Assembly (NCBI GenBank): GCA_038040485.1
Contig: JBBPIE010000011.1
Location: forward strand, 62,001 to 126,000
Length of the DNA stretch: 64,000 nucleotides
From: Onstottus_B arcticum
GTDB taxonomy: Bacteria > Acidobacteriota > Blastocatellia > UBA7656
Direction of reading: 5' to 3'
Below, in pieces: positions 51,501 through 59,409 of this stretch. Position numbers and translations under genes: made by a program. The first letter of the stretch is position 1. The number at the start of each line of letters is the position of its first letter. The notes below the pieces were generated by a model. The model made no database searches and was not told the DNA's origin. It worked only from the letters and a program-made list of their open reading frames with translations.

Positions 51501-51748
51501 TTCCTGGGTTTGGCTTCATCCACCTTGAGCGCTCGCCCGTGGAGATCCTGCCCGTTGAACTGCGCCTTGGCCGCGTTCGCGTTGTCCTTCGAGTCCATCT
51601 CGATGAAGGCGAATCCCTTCGAGGCTCCGGTGTCTCGATCTGTTATCAACTGGCAAGAGTCGACCTGGCCCGCGCCGCTGAAAAGCGTTTTGAGTTCATC
51701 ACTGGTGGTGTCTGACGAGAGGTTTCCAACAAACAATTTGGCTGACAT
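51497..51748 (-). CDS. Single-RRM RNA-binding protein
   Basis: 83 residues, one complete RNA recognition motif: RNP2 'KLFVGNLSSDT', then 'DELKTLFSGAGQVDSCQLI', RNP1 'SKGFAFIEM' and 'AAKAQFNGQDLHGRALKVDE'. Bacterial single-RRM proteins of this Rbp type are cold- or stress-linked RNA chaperones in cyanobacteria, and occur in Acidobacteria. AAAGGAAAAAG lies upstream of the ATG. Confidence 0.92.
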   Translation of the reverse strand: MSAKLFVGNLSSDTTSDELKTLFSGAGQVDSCQLITDRDTGASKGFAFIEMDSKDNANAAKAQFNGQDLHGRALKVDEAKPRN

Positions 51749-52080
51749 TAACTTTTTCCTTTGTATCTTCTAGAGGTCCAAACCGCGAGTTAACGCGCTG
51801 ACTCCTTAAGATGTGAGCTGTGGTGGTCAGATGGTCTGGGTAATTCCAGAAAGGCTGAGAAGAGAGTGAGCTGATCTCTATTCGTGTGAAGCTTAACAGT
51901 CGTCCCGAGCTTCTGTCAAACGAATGGCTTGGCGACCGGCCCGCGGCAACGGGCCGACACGGCAGCAGGCGCTTCAAAAAAACACCGCGTGCCGACTGCC
52001 GATTGTGGGCGAGATCAGTCGCGTTGCCCGTGCAAGCGCCAGTACGACTCTGGAATGCATTTCAAGCGCTGCTGACCAGT
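51749..52080. other. 330-bp gap upstream of the RRM gene
   Basis: No convincing gene; the open frames are antisense shadows of the next gene. A short hairpin GGCCCGCGGCAACGGGCC lies near 51939-51956. The RRM promoter must be within the first ~100 bases, but no clear motif was found. Confidence 0.4.
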
Positions 52081-52854
52081 TTACTCGCGGCGCGCGAGCC
52101 GCTGCCGCACCAGTTCGAGTCGTTCGCGAGCGATCTTCGCGGAGTCGCTTGCAGGGAAGCGCTTGATGATAGTCCGATAAGCCGCTCCATCATAGATGTA
52201 CTCGCCTGTCGCGTCGTCGAAGTCGAATGACACGCCGAGCCTGCTAAACCGGTCGAGCGAAGCGTCGCTCAAATAATAGTCGCGTTGACTGGCGTTCGCC
52301 GTCCGGGGGCCGACTGCCGCTACGCGTTTGGCGACTCGCTTGCTGAGCGTAGAAACCGAGCGCTCGGCCTCGGCGGCCAACATCAGCAAAGCTTGCTGTA
52401 CGAGCGACGAGTTCTTGAAGCTTTCAGTCAACAGCAGGCACAAAGCGATTCGATCCAGCCCGTCGACTGCTTTTTCCGCTAGTTGAAGCACACGCTTGTC
52501 CTCGCCGGCGCGGCTCGGGATCGCGACAGCCGCCGCGTGTATCCAACCTCGTGTTCGCCGTGTTACTGCAACCCGGTAAAACTTCGGCTCGCCGGCTTTG
52601 CTGATGCTCGATCCGATGATGAAGACCGGCCGCCTCAAGCGCAGGCGCTGCACCACCTGTGATCTCAGGTCGGGTTCTTTGCGCACCACCGACAGCCGGT
52701 CATCCGCCACAAAGGCTTTGACGAAGTGCGGCGCCTCGGCGGACGTTCCTGATTGGGGGCCGCGCCGGGCAGGATTCGCGTTTTGAGCTTCAGCCGCGAG
52801 CGGCAGAGCTAACAGCAGCGCTATCAGGGCGTTTGCCCACAACTTGAGCCGCAT
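52081..52854 (-). CDS. Secreted SH3-like domain protein
   Basis: 257 residues from the ATG at 52854 with AGGAGGAG six bases upstream; signal peptide to about residue 24. 'FVADDRLSVVRKEPDLRSQV' and 'RRPVFIIGSSISKAGEPKFY' look like a bacterial SH3 fold ('RTRGWIHAAAVAIP' as its last strands). The remainder is helical, with 'LDRFSRLGVSFDFDDATGEY' and 'YRTIIKRFPASDSAKIARER', the last resembling the end of a TPR-type helix pair. Role unknown, probably envelope. Confidence 0.75.
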   Translation of the reverse strand: MRLKLWANALIALLLALPLAAEAQNANPARRGPQSGTSAEAPHFVKAFVADDRLSVVRKEPDLRSQVVQRLRLRRPVFIIGSSISKAGEPKFYRVAVTRRTRGWIHAAAVAIPSRAGEDKRVLQLAEKAVDGLDRIALCLLLTESFKNSSLVQQALLMLAAEAERSVSTLSKRVAKRVAAVGPRTANASQRDYYLSDASLDRFSRLGVSFDFDDATGEYIYDGAAYRTIIKRFPASDSAKIARERLELVRQRLARRE

Positions 52855-52948
52855 AGTTCTCCTCCTGGGAAAAAGACGTTCACAATTGATAGACGTAAAG
52901 CAAACGCAAGATAATTCACCTTTCGTGATTATTTTCAACGGTCACTCG

Positions 52949-52977
52949 TTGACCATTATCGACCCGGTTGCTATAAA
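52949..52977 (+). promoter_or_regulatory. Sigma70-type promoter for galE
   Basis: TTGACC (52949-52954), a 17-base spacer and TATAAA (52972-52977), with the expected start of transcription near 52984, 38 bases before the galE ATG. Confidence 0.65.
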
Positions 52978-53021
52978 CGCGTTGCGCGTTAGGCGGAAAT
53001 CGGGAAGAAATCGGCGGCTTT

Positions 53022-53999
53022 ATGAACATACTTGTAACGGGCGGAGCTGGTTATATCGGCAGTGTTGTAGCCGAGCGCCTCCTTGAAACAGGAAACCAGC
53101 CGGTGGTCTACGACAATCTCTCGGAGGGTCATCGCGACGCGGTGCCACCCGGAGCCTCACTTGTTGTCGGCGATCTGGCGGACGCTAGCTCGCTCACCGA
53201 TTGCCTGCAGACGCATCGCGTTGAAGCGGTGATTCACCTGGCAGCAAGCGCGCTAGTTGGTGAGTCGATGGTGAACCCGTCGAAGTACATTCGGAACAAC
53301 ATACTTGCAGGGACCGACCTGCTTGATGCGATGCTCAGTTGCGGAGTCAACCGAATCGTATTCTCCTCAAGCTGCGCAGTCTACGGCGAACCCGGTACCC
53401 TTCCGATAACCGAAGACTCACCAACCGGTCCGACAAATCCTTACGGTGAAACGAAACTGGCCTTCGAAAGAATTCTTTATTGGTACGGAGTCGCACACGG
53501 CCTGAGATACGCAAGCCTTCGGTACTTTAATGCGGCGGGCGCCACCGCCGGGCTCGGGGAAGATCACTCGCCGGAGACCCACTTGATCCCAAATGTGTTG
53601 AGTTGCGCTCTCGGGCTCGTTCCGCATGTTGAAGTCTTTGGCGACGACTATCCGACTCCTGACGGGACCTGCATCCGAGACTACGTGCACGTCACGGATC
53701 TGGCGGATGCTCACCTACTGGCGCTGGGCGCGCTCGAGAAAGGAAGCTCACTCTATAATCTCGGGAGCGGCAGCGGCTATTCGGTCCTTGAAGTGCTCGA
53801 CGCCGCGAGAGCCGTAACTGGACGTCCGATACGGGCTCAGGTGACTCCACGCCGGCCTGGGGATCCTGCCGTTTTGGTGGCAAGTCCGGAGCGGATCAAA
53901 CGCGAACTGGGATGGAAGCCCGCGCACACCGATATCAACTCGATAGTGGAAGACGCCTGGGCTTGGCGACTCGCGCATCCGAACGGATACGAACAGTAA
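53022..53999 (+). CDS. galE: UDP-glucose 4-epimerase
   Basis: 325 residues. 'ILVTGGAGYIGSVVAERLLE' is the NAD-binding glycine motif, 'VVYDNLSEGHRDAV' the Asp-containing second strand, 'RIVFSSSCAVYGEPG' the active-site Ser, and 'NPYGETKLAFERIL' the Y-x3-K pair. 'GDDYPTPDGTCIRDYVHVTD' and 'YNLGSGSGYSVLEVLDAARA' complete the family pattern. It interconverts UDP-glucose and UDP-galactose. A clear promoter lies just upstream. No other sugar-nucleotide genes are close. Confidence 0.93.
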   Translation: MNILVTGGAGYIGSVVAERLLETGNQPVVYDNLSEGHRDAVPPGASLVVGDLADASSLTDCLQTHRVEAVIHLAASALVGESMVNPSKYIRNNILAGTDLLDAMLSCGVNRIVFSSSCAVYGEPGTLPITEDSPTGPTNPYGETKLAFERILYWYGVAHGLRYASLRYFNAAGATAGLGEDHSPETHLIPNVLSCALGLVPHVEVFGDDYPTPDGTCIRDYVHVTDLADAHLLALGALEKGSSLYNLGSGSGYSVLEVLDAARAVTGRPIRAQVTPRRPGDPAVLVASPERIKRELGWKPAHTDINSIVEDAWAWRLAHPNGYEQ

Positions 54000-54177
54000 G
54001 CCGCGAATAACTCCGGATGCGCCGCCGGATCGTATCTTCCCGGAGTAGCCGAGCTTCTCGCAGGCTCACTTAGTTGGGAATTCCAGGGATCGCTGCGCGG
54101 CCATATCACCGCGAGTGCTGTGACTTCTTGAGGAGCCCGCCGCGATAGTCGTGCGCCGGGGACTAATCGCGTTCAGC

Positions 54178-54206
54178 TTGACAATAAATAGCCCCTTTCG
54201 TATGCT
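54178..54206 (+). promoter_or_regulatory. Strong sigma70 promoter of the rplM operon
   Basis: Consensus TTGACA (54178-54183), 17-base spacer, TATGCT (54201-54206). The expected transcript starts near 54213, 35 bases before the rplM ATG. It should drive rplM-rpsI and probably rpsB-tsf. Confidence 0.8.
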
Positions 54207-54247
54207 TTCCGTTCGTCTTCTCTACAAGAGATTTGGAGATTCGTGCC

Positions 54248-54682
54248 ATGCAGACATACGTTCCTTCTGGGAAGGATCTCGAGCAGAACCGCAAATGGTT
54301 TGTCATTGACGCGAGCGGGAAAACCGTTGGCCGTCTGGCTACGCAGGCCGCGCGCATTCTGATGGGAAAGAACAAGCCGACCTATACCACCTTCATTGAT
54401 ATGGGCGACCACGTGGTGATCATCAACGCGGAGAAGGTGGTGTTCACTGGAAACAAACTTCAGGACAAGCTCTACAGGCATCACACCGGCTGGCCTGGCG
54501 GTTTGAAAGAAGTCAGCGCTGGGAAGCTGATGCAAAAGCATCCGGAGCGAATACTCGAGTTTGCGATTCGCGGGATGTTGCCCAAGAACAAGCTGGGCCG
54601 GAAGATGGGCAAAAAACTCAAGGTGTATGCCGGCACGGACCATCCGCATAAGGCGCAGCGGCCTGAGCCGCTTGAACTTTAG
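54248..54682 (+). CDS. rplM: 50S ribosomal protein L13
   Basis: 144 residues from the ATG at 54248 (GGAG nine bases upstream). 'MQTYVPSGKDLEQNRKWFVI', 'DASGKTVGRLATQAARILMG', 'HHTGWPGGLKEVSAGKL' and 'RGMLPKNKLGRKMGKKLKVY' are the L13 core. It is an early-assembling 23S rRNA binder. The rplM-rpsI pair is conserved across bacteria. Confidence 0.98.
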   Translation: MQTYVPSGKDLEQNRKWFVIDASGKTVGRLATQAARILMGKNKPTYTTFIDMGDHVVIINAEKVVFTGNKLQDKLYRHHTGWPGGLKEVSAGKLMQKHPERILEFAIRGMLPKNKLGRKMGKKLKVYAGTDHPHKAQRPEPLEL

Positions 54683-54737
54683 AAGGTGATGCCCGAGCGC
54701 TAACGGCCCGGGCACTGATCTGGAGGAGAACCGACTA

Positions 54738-55133
54738 GTGGCAGAAGCGAATCAAAACTACGGCACGGGCCGCCGAAAAAGCGCGACCGCGCGGGTCTTC
54801 ATGAGGCCGGGCACCGGCGAGATCGTCGTCAACAAGCGCAAGTTTGAAGAGTACTTTCAAAACGAAGTGCACCGAATGGTGATACGCCAGCCGCTGCAGT
54901 TGACCGACTCGGCGGGCAAGTTCGACATCTTGGTCAACGTCAACGGCGGAGGGCCCGCCGGACAGGCAGGCGCCGTGCGCCACGGGATTACTCGAGCACT
55001 CATCGAGATGAATCCCGAACTCAGAACCAGGCTCAAGAAGGCCGGGTTCGTGACTCGTGATCCGAGAGCCAAAGAGCGAAAGAAGTACGGACAAAAGGGT
55101 GCGCGAGCCCGCTTCCAGTTCTCGAAGAGATAG
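54738..55133 (+). CDS. rpsI: 30S ribosomal protein S9
   Basis: 131 residues with a GTG start at 54738, GGAGGAG nine bases upstream. 'NYGTGRRKSATARVFMRPGT', 'NGGGPAGQAGAVRHGITRAL' and the C-terminal 'KKYGQKGARARFQFSKR' with its final Lys-Arg tail that reaches the P-site tRNA are typical of S9. A palindromic repeat separates it from rpsB. Confidence 0.98.
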   Translation: MAEANQNYGTGRRKSATARVFMRPGTGEIVVNKRKFEEYFQNEVHRMVIRQPLQLTDSAGKFDILVNVNGGGPAGQAGAVRHGITRALIEMNPELRTRLKKAGFVTRDPRAKERKKYGQKGARARFQFSKR

Positions 55134-55137
55134 TTTC

Positions 55138-55223
55138 ATTTTGGATTTTAGATTTTGGATTTTGGATTGGCGGCTGATGCACAATCCAAAATCGCAAATC
55201 CAAAATCTAAAATCCGCAAATCC
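55138..55223. repeat. TTTTGGATT palindrome between rpsI and rpsB
   Basis: TTTTGGATTTTAGATTTTGG (55138-55157) onward faces the complement CAATCCAAAATCGCAAATCC...AAATCC (55182-55223). Same phrase as 13396-13481. It lies inside a ribosomal-protein transcript, so it must be transcribed. Confidence 0.85.
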
Positions 55224-55310
55224 ATTGCCGGCTAACGATTGGTTGTTCCAGCAGGACAATTGGGACGCGAGCCGGTGAGTACATAAACCAATTCACTTCA
55301 GGAGGATCGA

Positions 55311-56399
55311 TTGGCTACTGTAACGATGAAAGAGCTGCTTGAGGCGGGTGTCCATTTCGGGCATCAGGTCAGGCGGTGGAATCCGAAGATGAAGGAGTAT
55401 ATCTTCGGCGAGCGCAACGGCATTTACATCATTGACCTTCAAAAGACCCAGCGGCTTTTCAAGGAAGCGGTCAAGTTCGTAACCCAGCAGGCGATGGATG
55501 GCAAAAGCTTCATGTTCGTCGGCACAAAGCGTCAGGCGCAGGATGCTGTCGAAGAAGAGGCTAAACGCTGCGGCCAGTACTACGTCAATCAGCGCTGGCT
55601 CGGCGGCTTGCTTACAAATTTTCAAACGGTTCAGAAGTCGATCCAGCGAATGAAGGACATCGAAGCGATGCGCACCGACGGGAGAGCCGATGCGCTGACC
55701 AAGAAAGAAAGGCTCGGGCTCGATCGGGAGCACGCGGCACTCGAGAAGAACCTGGCGGGCATTCGCGATATGCGAAGCTTGCCTCACGTCATCTTTATCA
55801 TCGACTCGAACAAGGAAGAGATCGCGGTTCACGAAGCTAACAAGCTCGGCATCGCGACGGTCGCGATTGTCGACACGAACTGCAGCCCAGACGGAATCGA
55901 CTACATCGTGCCGGGCAACGACGACGCTCTTCGCGCAGTGCGGTTGTTTGCCGCAAAGATGGCGGACGCGATCATCGAGGGTCAGCAGATGCTGAAAGAG
56001 GGCGGAGCGGAGATCGGCGATGAGGGCGATGGCGCCGAAGCCGCCGCCAACCCCGAGACGCCTCGTGAAAAGAGCGAGCGGCGCGAGCGCGGAGGCCGCG
56101 AGCGCGGAGGCCGCGGGCGCGGCGAGCGCGGTGGCCAGCGACGCACGACTTATGTGCCGCCCGGCGCCCCGCCAATTCCTGAGCCGGTCGCTGCCGTGGC
56201 TGCTGCTCACCAACCTGCGAATGCAGAAGCCGCCGCCGCCGCCGCGGTACCCGAAACTGCAGCACCCGAAACTGCTGAAGCGCCGCCAGCCGAAAGAGCG
56301 CCTTTGGACACGACGCCTCTCGAAGCACTGGCCGCCGACGCCGCAAACAACGAGGCCGTTGAAGCTCTTAAGGCTGAGAAGGCCGAAGTCGGAGAGTAA
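55311..56399 (+). CDS. rpsB: 30S ribosomal protein S2 with long Ala/Arg-Gly-rich C-terminal extension
   Basis: 362 residues with a TTG start at 55311 and AGGAGG six bases upstream. Residues 1-230 are a normal S2: 'MKELLEAGVHFGHQVRRWNP', 'IYIIDLQKTQRLFKEAV', 'NQRWLGGLLTNFQTVQKSIQ', 'VIFIIDSNKEEIAVHEANKL'. The next ~125 residues are foreign to most S2 proteins: an R-G-G-rich stretch ('RGGRERGGRGRGERGGQRR') and then Ala/Pro/Glu-rich sequence. The extension could bind RNA or be unstructured. Its codons are GC-rich but continuous. It is followed 140 bp later by tsf. Confidence 0.96.
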   Translation: MATVTMKELLEAGVHFGHQVRRWNPKMKEYIFGERNGIYIIDLQKTQRLFKEAVKFVTQQAMDGKSFMFVGTKRQAQDAVEEEAKRCGQYYVNQRWLGGLLTNFQTVQKSIQRMKDIEAMRTDGRADALTKKERLGLDREHAALEKNLAGIRDMRSLPHVIFIIDSNKEEIAVHEANKLGIATVAIVDTNCSPDGIDYIVPGNDDALRAVRLFAAKMADAIIEGQQMLKEGGAEIGDEGDGAEAAANPETPREKSERRERGGRERGGRGRGERGGQRRTTYVPPGAPPIPEPVAAVAAAHQPANAEAAAAAAVPETAAPETAEAPPAERAPLDTTPLEALAADAANNEAVEALKAEKAEVGE

Positions 56400-56400
56400 G

Positions 56401-56498
56401 GCAAAAGCAAAAAGGCGAAAGGCAAAGTGATGAGCCGGGCCGCTTGTTTGCGCCTCGGGCCATTTTGCTTTTGGCATTTTCCTTTTGCCTTTTTTGCT
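56401..56498. repeat. GGCAAAAGGC hairpin between rpsB and tsf
   Basis: GCAAAAGCAAAAAGGCGAAA (56401-56420) with GGCAAAG faces TTTTGCTTTTGGCATTTTCC...TTTTGCC (56463-56490), with an inner GCCGGGCC/GGGCC stem. T-rich sequence after the stem resembles a weak terminator or attenuator between rpsB and tsf. Confidence 0.75.
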
Positions 56499-56539
56499 GG
56501 TTGTGGATAGCAAATCTTAGAGGGAGAGACAGGTAGTAA

Positions 56540-57214
56540 ATGGCAAACGAAATAACACCCGCCACGATCAAGGCCTTGCGAGAGAAGACGGGCGCGGGAA
56601 TGATGGAATGCAAGGCAGCGCTCACCGAAGGCGAAGGCATCGAGGAAAAAGCTATCGACATATTGCGCAAGCGAGGCCTTGCGAGCGCGACCAAGAAATC
56701 CGGCCGCGTGGCCGCCGAAGGACTCGTGCACTCGTACATTCACGCTGGAGGCAAGATAGGCGTGCTAGTCGAGGTGAACTGCGAGACCGACTTTGTCGCG
56801 CGCGGCGAAGAGTTTCGCTCGTTCGTGCACGACCTTGCCATGCACATCACCGCGGCTGAACCTCGCTTCAACGCCAAGGAAGAAGTTCCCGCTGAGGTGC
56901 TCGAGAAGGAACGAGAGATCGCGCTCGAACAGGCGAAGCAGGACCCGAAGAACGCGAACAAACCTCAGCAAGTGCTCGACAAGATAATTGAAGGCCGCCT
57001 GAGCAAGTTCTTTCAAGAGGCCTGTCTGATGGAGCAGCCATTCGTCAAGGATCAGAACATGACCGTGGGCGAGCTGGTCAAATCCATGATCGCGAAGACC
57101 GGAGAAAACATCAGGGTGAGGCGATTCACTCGCTTCAAGATGGGCGAAGGGATCGAGAAGCGCGCGTCGGACATCGGCGCCGACGTTCGTGACTTACTCG
57201 GCAGCAACGAGTAG
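56540..57214 (+). CDS. tsf: Elongation factor Ts
   Basis: 224 residues. 'IKALREKTGAGMMECKAALT' and 'DILRKRGLASATKKSGRVAA' form the N-terminal EF-Tu binding domain; 'EGLVHSYIHAGGKIGVLVEV' and 'NCETDFVARGEEFRSFVHDL' the TDFV signature used for nucleotide exchange. It promotes GDP release from EF-Tu. AGAGGGAGAGAC lies upstream. A rho-independent terminator follows ten bases after the stop. Confidence 0.97.
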   Translation: MANEITPATIKALREKTGAGMMECKAALTEGEGIEEKAIDILRKRGLASATKKSGRVAAEGLVHSYIHAGGKIGVLVEVNCETDFVARGEEFRSFVHDLAMHITAAEPRFNAKEEVPAEVLEKEREIALEQAKQDPKNANKPQQVLDKIIEGRLSKFFQEACLMEQPFVKDQNMTVGELVKSMIAKTGENIRVRRFTRFKMGEGIEKRASDIGADVRDLLGSNE

Positions 57215-57223
57215 TTGACAAAA

Positions 57224-57249
57224 GGCCTCTCGCGAGAGAGGCTTTTTTT
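57224..57249 (+). terminator. Rho-independent terminator after tsf
   Basis: GCCTCTC-GCGA-GAGAGGC perfect stem (57225-57242) followed by seven T. It closes the rplM-tsf transcript, and a new promoter for pyrH lies just downstream. Confidence 0.9.
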
Positions 57250-57274
57250 CTGTCCGAAGATCCCGGGCGCGATC

Positions 57275-57303
57275 TTGAATTCGATTTTGCGGTGAAGTTT
57301 AAT
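57275..57303 (+). promoter_or_regulatory. Promoter candidate for pyrH-frr
   Basis: TTGAAT (57275-57280), 17-base spacer, TTTAAT (57298-57303), 27 bases before the pyrH ATG and just after the tsf terminator. Confidence 0.55.
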
Positions 57304-57329
57304 CCTCGAAGCCTGGAAGCCGGAAGAAT

Positions 57330-58082
57330 ATGTCGACAGAATCACAGGCGGTCTACAAACGAATCCTTCTGAAGTTGTCCGGTGAAGCGCTGATGGCGGA
57401 CCAGGGCTACGGTATCGACCCGGCGACGATCACTCGGATAGCCTGCGAGATCAAAGAAGTTCACGCGCTCGGAGTTGAAGTCGCCATCGTAGTGGGCGGA
57501 GGCAACATCTTTCGCGGCGTGGCGCTTTCCGCGCGAGGCATGGACCGCGCTTCGGCAGACTCGATAGGCATGCTGGCGACAATGATCAACGCGCTCGCGC
57601 TTCAAGACGCGCTCGAAAAACAGGACGTGTTTACGCGCGTTATGTCTGCCATCGAAGTGAACAAGATCGCGGAGCCTTTTATTCGCCGCCGCGCGATTCG
57701 TCACGTTGAAAAAGGCCGCGTGGTCATCTTTGCCGCCGGCACGGGCAATCCGTACTTCACCACTGATTCGGCAGCCGCGCTCCGCGCGCTCGAGATAAAA
57801 GCCGACGCTATCCTTAAAGGCACAAAGGTCGAAGGCATCTACACCGCCGATCCGGCCACCGATCCGACTGCCACAATGTTCGACCGAATTACCTATCTGG
57901 ATGTGATCCAGCGCGACCTGAAAGTCATGGACACATCGGCCATCAGCCTGTGCCGCCAAAGCGGCGTGCCAATCCACGTTTTCAATTTGCACACGGCGGG
58001 GAATATCGCCCGCGTGGTTCGCGGCGAACGAGTGGGAACTGTCGTCTGTGCAGAACCCGAATCCAAGAGCCAGTCCGGCTAA
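57330..58082 (+). CDS. pyrH: UMP kinase
   Basis: 250 residues. 'YKRILLKLSGEALMADQGYG', 'EVAIVVGGGNIFRGVALSAR', 'GMDRASADSIGMLATMINAL' and 'VVIFAAGTGNPYFTTDSAAA' are the amino-acid-kinase fold motifs of PyrH, which phosphorylates UMP to UDP in pyrimidine synthesis. The UTP-binding region is normal. frr follows 98 bp downstream, the usual order. Confidence 0.98.
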   Translation: MSTESQAVYKRILLKLSGEALMADQGYGIDPATITRIACEIKEVHALGVEVAIVVGGGNIFRGVALSARGMDRASADSIGMLATMINALALQDALEKQDVFTRVMSAIEVNKIAEPFIRRRAIRHVEKGRVVIFAAGTGNPYFTTDSAAALRALEIKADAILKGTKVEGIYTADPATDPTATMFDRITYLDVIQRDLKVMDTSAISLCRQSGVPIHVFNLHTAGNIARVVRGERVGTVVCAEPESKSQSG

Positions 58083-58180
58083 TCGAGACCGGCGCGCGGC
58101 GCAATGCGCAACCTTGTCTTATCTGAGTCCTCAACTCTAAAATCCAGAAACCCAAAATCGAAGCGGCGGAGGTTCGGCGA

Positions 58181-58741
58181 ATGGAAATCAAAGACATCAT
58201 CAGCGACGCTCGCAAGAGGATGGACAGCGCGGTCGAGGACTCGCGCAGGAAGCTCGCGACCGTGCGCACCGGACGCGCGTCGGTGTCGTTGCTGGACAAC
58301 GTGACTGTCGAGTACTACGGCACGCAGATGCCCCTGAACCAGGTTGCGACTATCCACGCGCCCGAGCCCACGATGCTGACCGTTCAACCGTTTGATCCGA
58401 CGCAGGTCGCCAACATCGAAAAAGGAATTCGCGCTTCGGAGCTGGGCTTGAATCCATCAAACGACGGCAAGCTGATTCGAGTGCCGATTCCTCCGCTCAC
58501 CGAAGAACGCCGCAAGCAGATGGTGAAGGTCGTGCACGAAGTTGCCGAAGAACATCGCACTGCCGTGCGCAACATTCGCCGGGACGCTAACGATCATTTG
58601 AAAAAGATGCTGAAAGACAAGACGATTGCCGAGGACGTGGAGAAAGACGCGCTCGATGAGGTTCAGAAGCTCACCGACCAGCACATCAATCGCATCAACG
58701 AAGCCTCCGAGCAGAAAGAAAAGGACGTGATGACCGTCTGA
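58181..58741 (+). CDS. frr: Ribosome recycling factor
   Basis: 186 residues with GGAGG nine bases before the ATG. 'RRKLATVRTGRASVSLLDNV', 'EYYGTQMPLNQVATIHAPEP', 'SELGLNPSNDGKLIRVPIPP' and the C-terminal coiled helix 'MLKDKTIAEDVEKDALDEVQ' are standard RRF. It splits post-termination ribosomes together with EF-G. Confidence 0.98.
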   Translation: MEIKDIISDARKRMDSAVEDSRRKLATVRTGRASVSLLDNVTVEYYGTQMPLNQVATIHAPEPTMLTVQPFDPTQVANIEKGIRASELGLNPSNDGKLIRVPIPPLTEERRKQMVKVVHEVAEEHRTAVRNIRRDANDHLKKMLKDKTIAEDVEKDALDEVQKLTDQHINRINEASEQKEKDVMTV

Positions 58742-58781
58742 GGGTTCGAACGCCTGCACAAGATTTTACTTTCCAATGAGC

Positions 58782-58897
58782 GTATCCGTGCAAATCCGTC
58801 AAATCAGTGTCATCCGTGGTCTATGAACCGGCAAAATGAGTCGTTCGAAAAGCGTAGACCACTGATGAAACGGGTTCGACCGATTTGCACGGATTCG
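58782..58897. repeat. Palindromic ATCCGTGGTCTA phrase repeat, copy 2
   Basis: TATCCGTGCAAATCCGTCAA and TGTCATCCGTGGTCTA (58782-58823) face TAGACCACTGATGAAACGG with CGATTTGCACGGATTCG (58855-58897). Related to 43680-43786. It fills the gap between convergent frr and tsaE. Confidence 0.88.
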
Positions 58898-58935
58898 TTG
58901 TTGATTTTGATCGCTAGCGAAACGCGGGGAAGAGG

Positions 58936-59409
58936 TCACAGGGTTCGGATGACTATCATTCGTTCAGAATCGGAGACGTAGGAGATATCGACTTCAACCG
59001 CGCCTTCCGGCATTGACGCGAGGCGTTCAGCCCACTCGATCACCACGACTCCCTTTTCATCTTCGAGAATCTCTTCAAGCCCCAAATCAATCCGCGAGCT
59101 TGATTCAAGCCTGTACAGATCGATGTGATACAACCGCAATCGACCTTCGTGAACGTTGATCAACGTAAAAGATGGGCTGGTGACTTCGGCAGGCTCGATG
59201 CCCAGTCCGGCGCCGAGCCCCTTTGCAAACATAGTCTTGCCTGCGCCTAGTTCGCCTTTCAACAAAAGAACGATCCTTCTATCGAGTCGCTCTCCGACTC
59301 GCTCGCCGAGCGAAAAGGTCTCATCGGGCGAATGCGTACTAAACTGGCCTTCATAGGCATCTGGTTGCTGGTTTCTGGTATCTGGTTCCGAGATCACGTT
59401 GTCTCTCAC
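58936..59409 (-). CDS. tsaE: tRNA threonylcarbamoyladenosine biosynthesis ATPase TsaE
   Basis: 157 residues from a GTG at 59409 that overlaps the nnr stop (GTGA). Walker A 'LLLKGELGAGKTMFAKGLGA', 'VTSPSFTLINVHEGRLRLYH' and the switch 'IDLYRLESSSRIDLGLEEIL' with 'GVVVIEWAERL' are the TsaE signature. It loads the TsaBD complex for t6A37 synthesis. Residues 8-20 ('EPDTRNQQPDAYE') are a translated piece of the CCAGATACCAGAAACCAG repeat and are not part of the family. A downstream start would remove them. Confidence 0.92.
   Translation of the reverse strand: MRDNVISEPDTRNQQPDAYEGQFSTHSPDETFSLGERVGERLDRRIVLLLKGELGAGKTMFAKGLGAGLGIEPAEVTSPSFTLINVHEGRLRLYHIDLYRLESSSRIDLGLEEILEDEKGVVVIEWAERLASMPEGAVEVDISYVSDSERMIVIRTL

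Noticed and set aside
55293..56513. 406-codon minus-strand frame
   Set aside because: Antisense to rpsB, whose S2 core is unmistakable.
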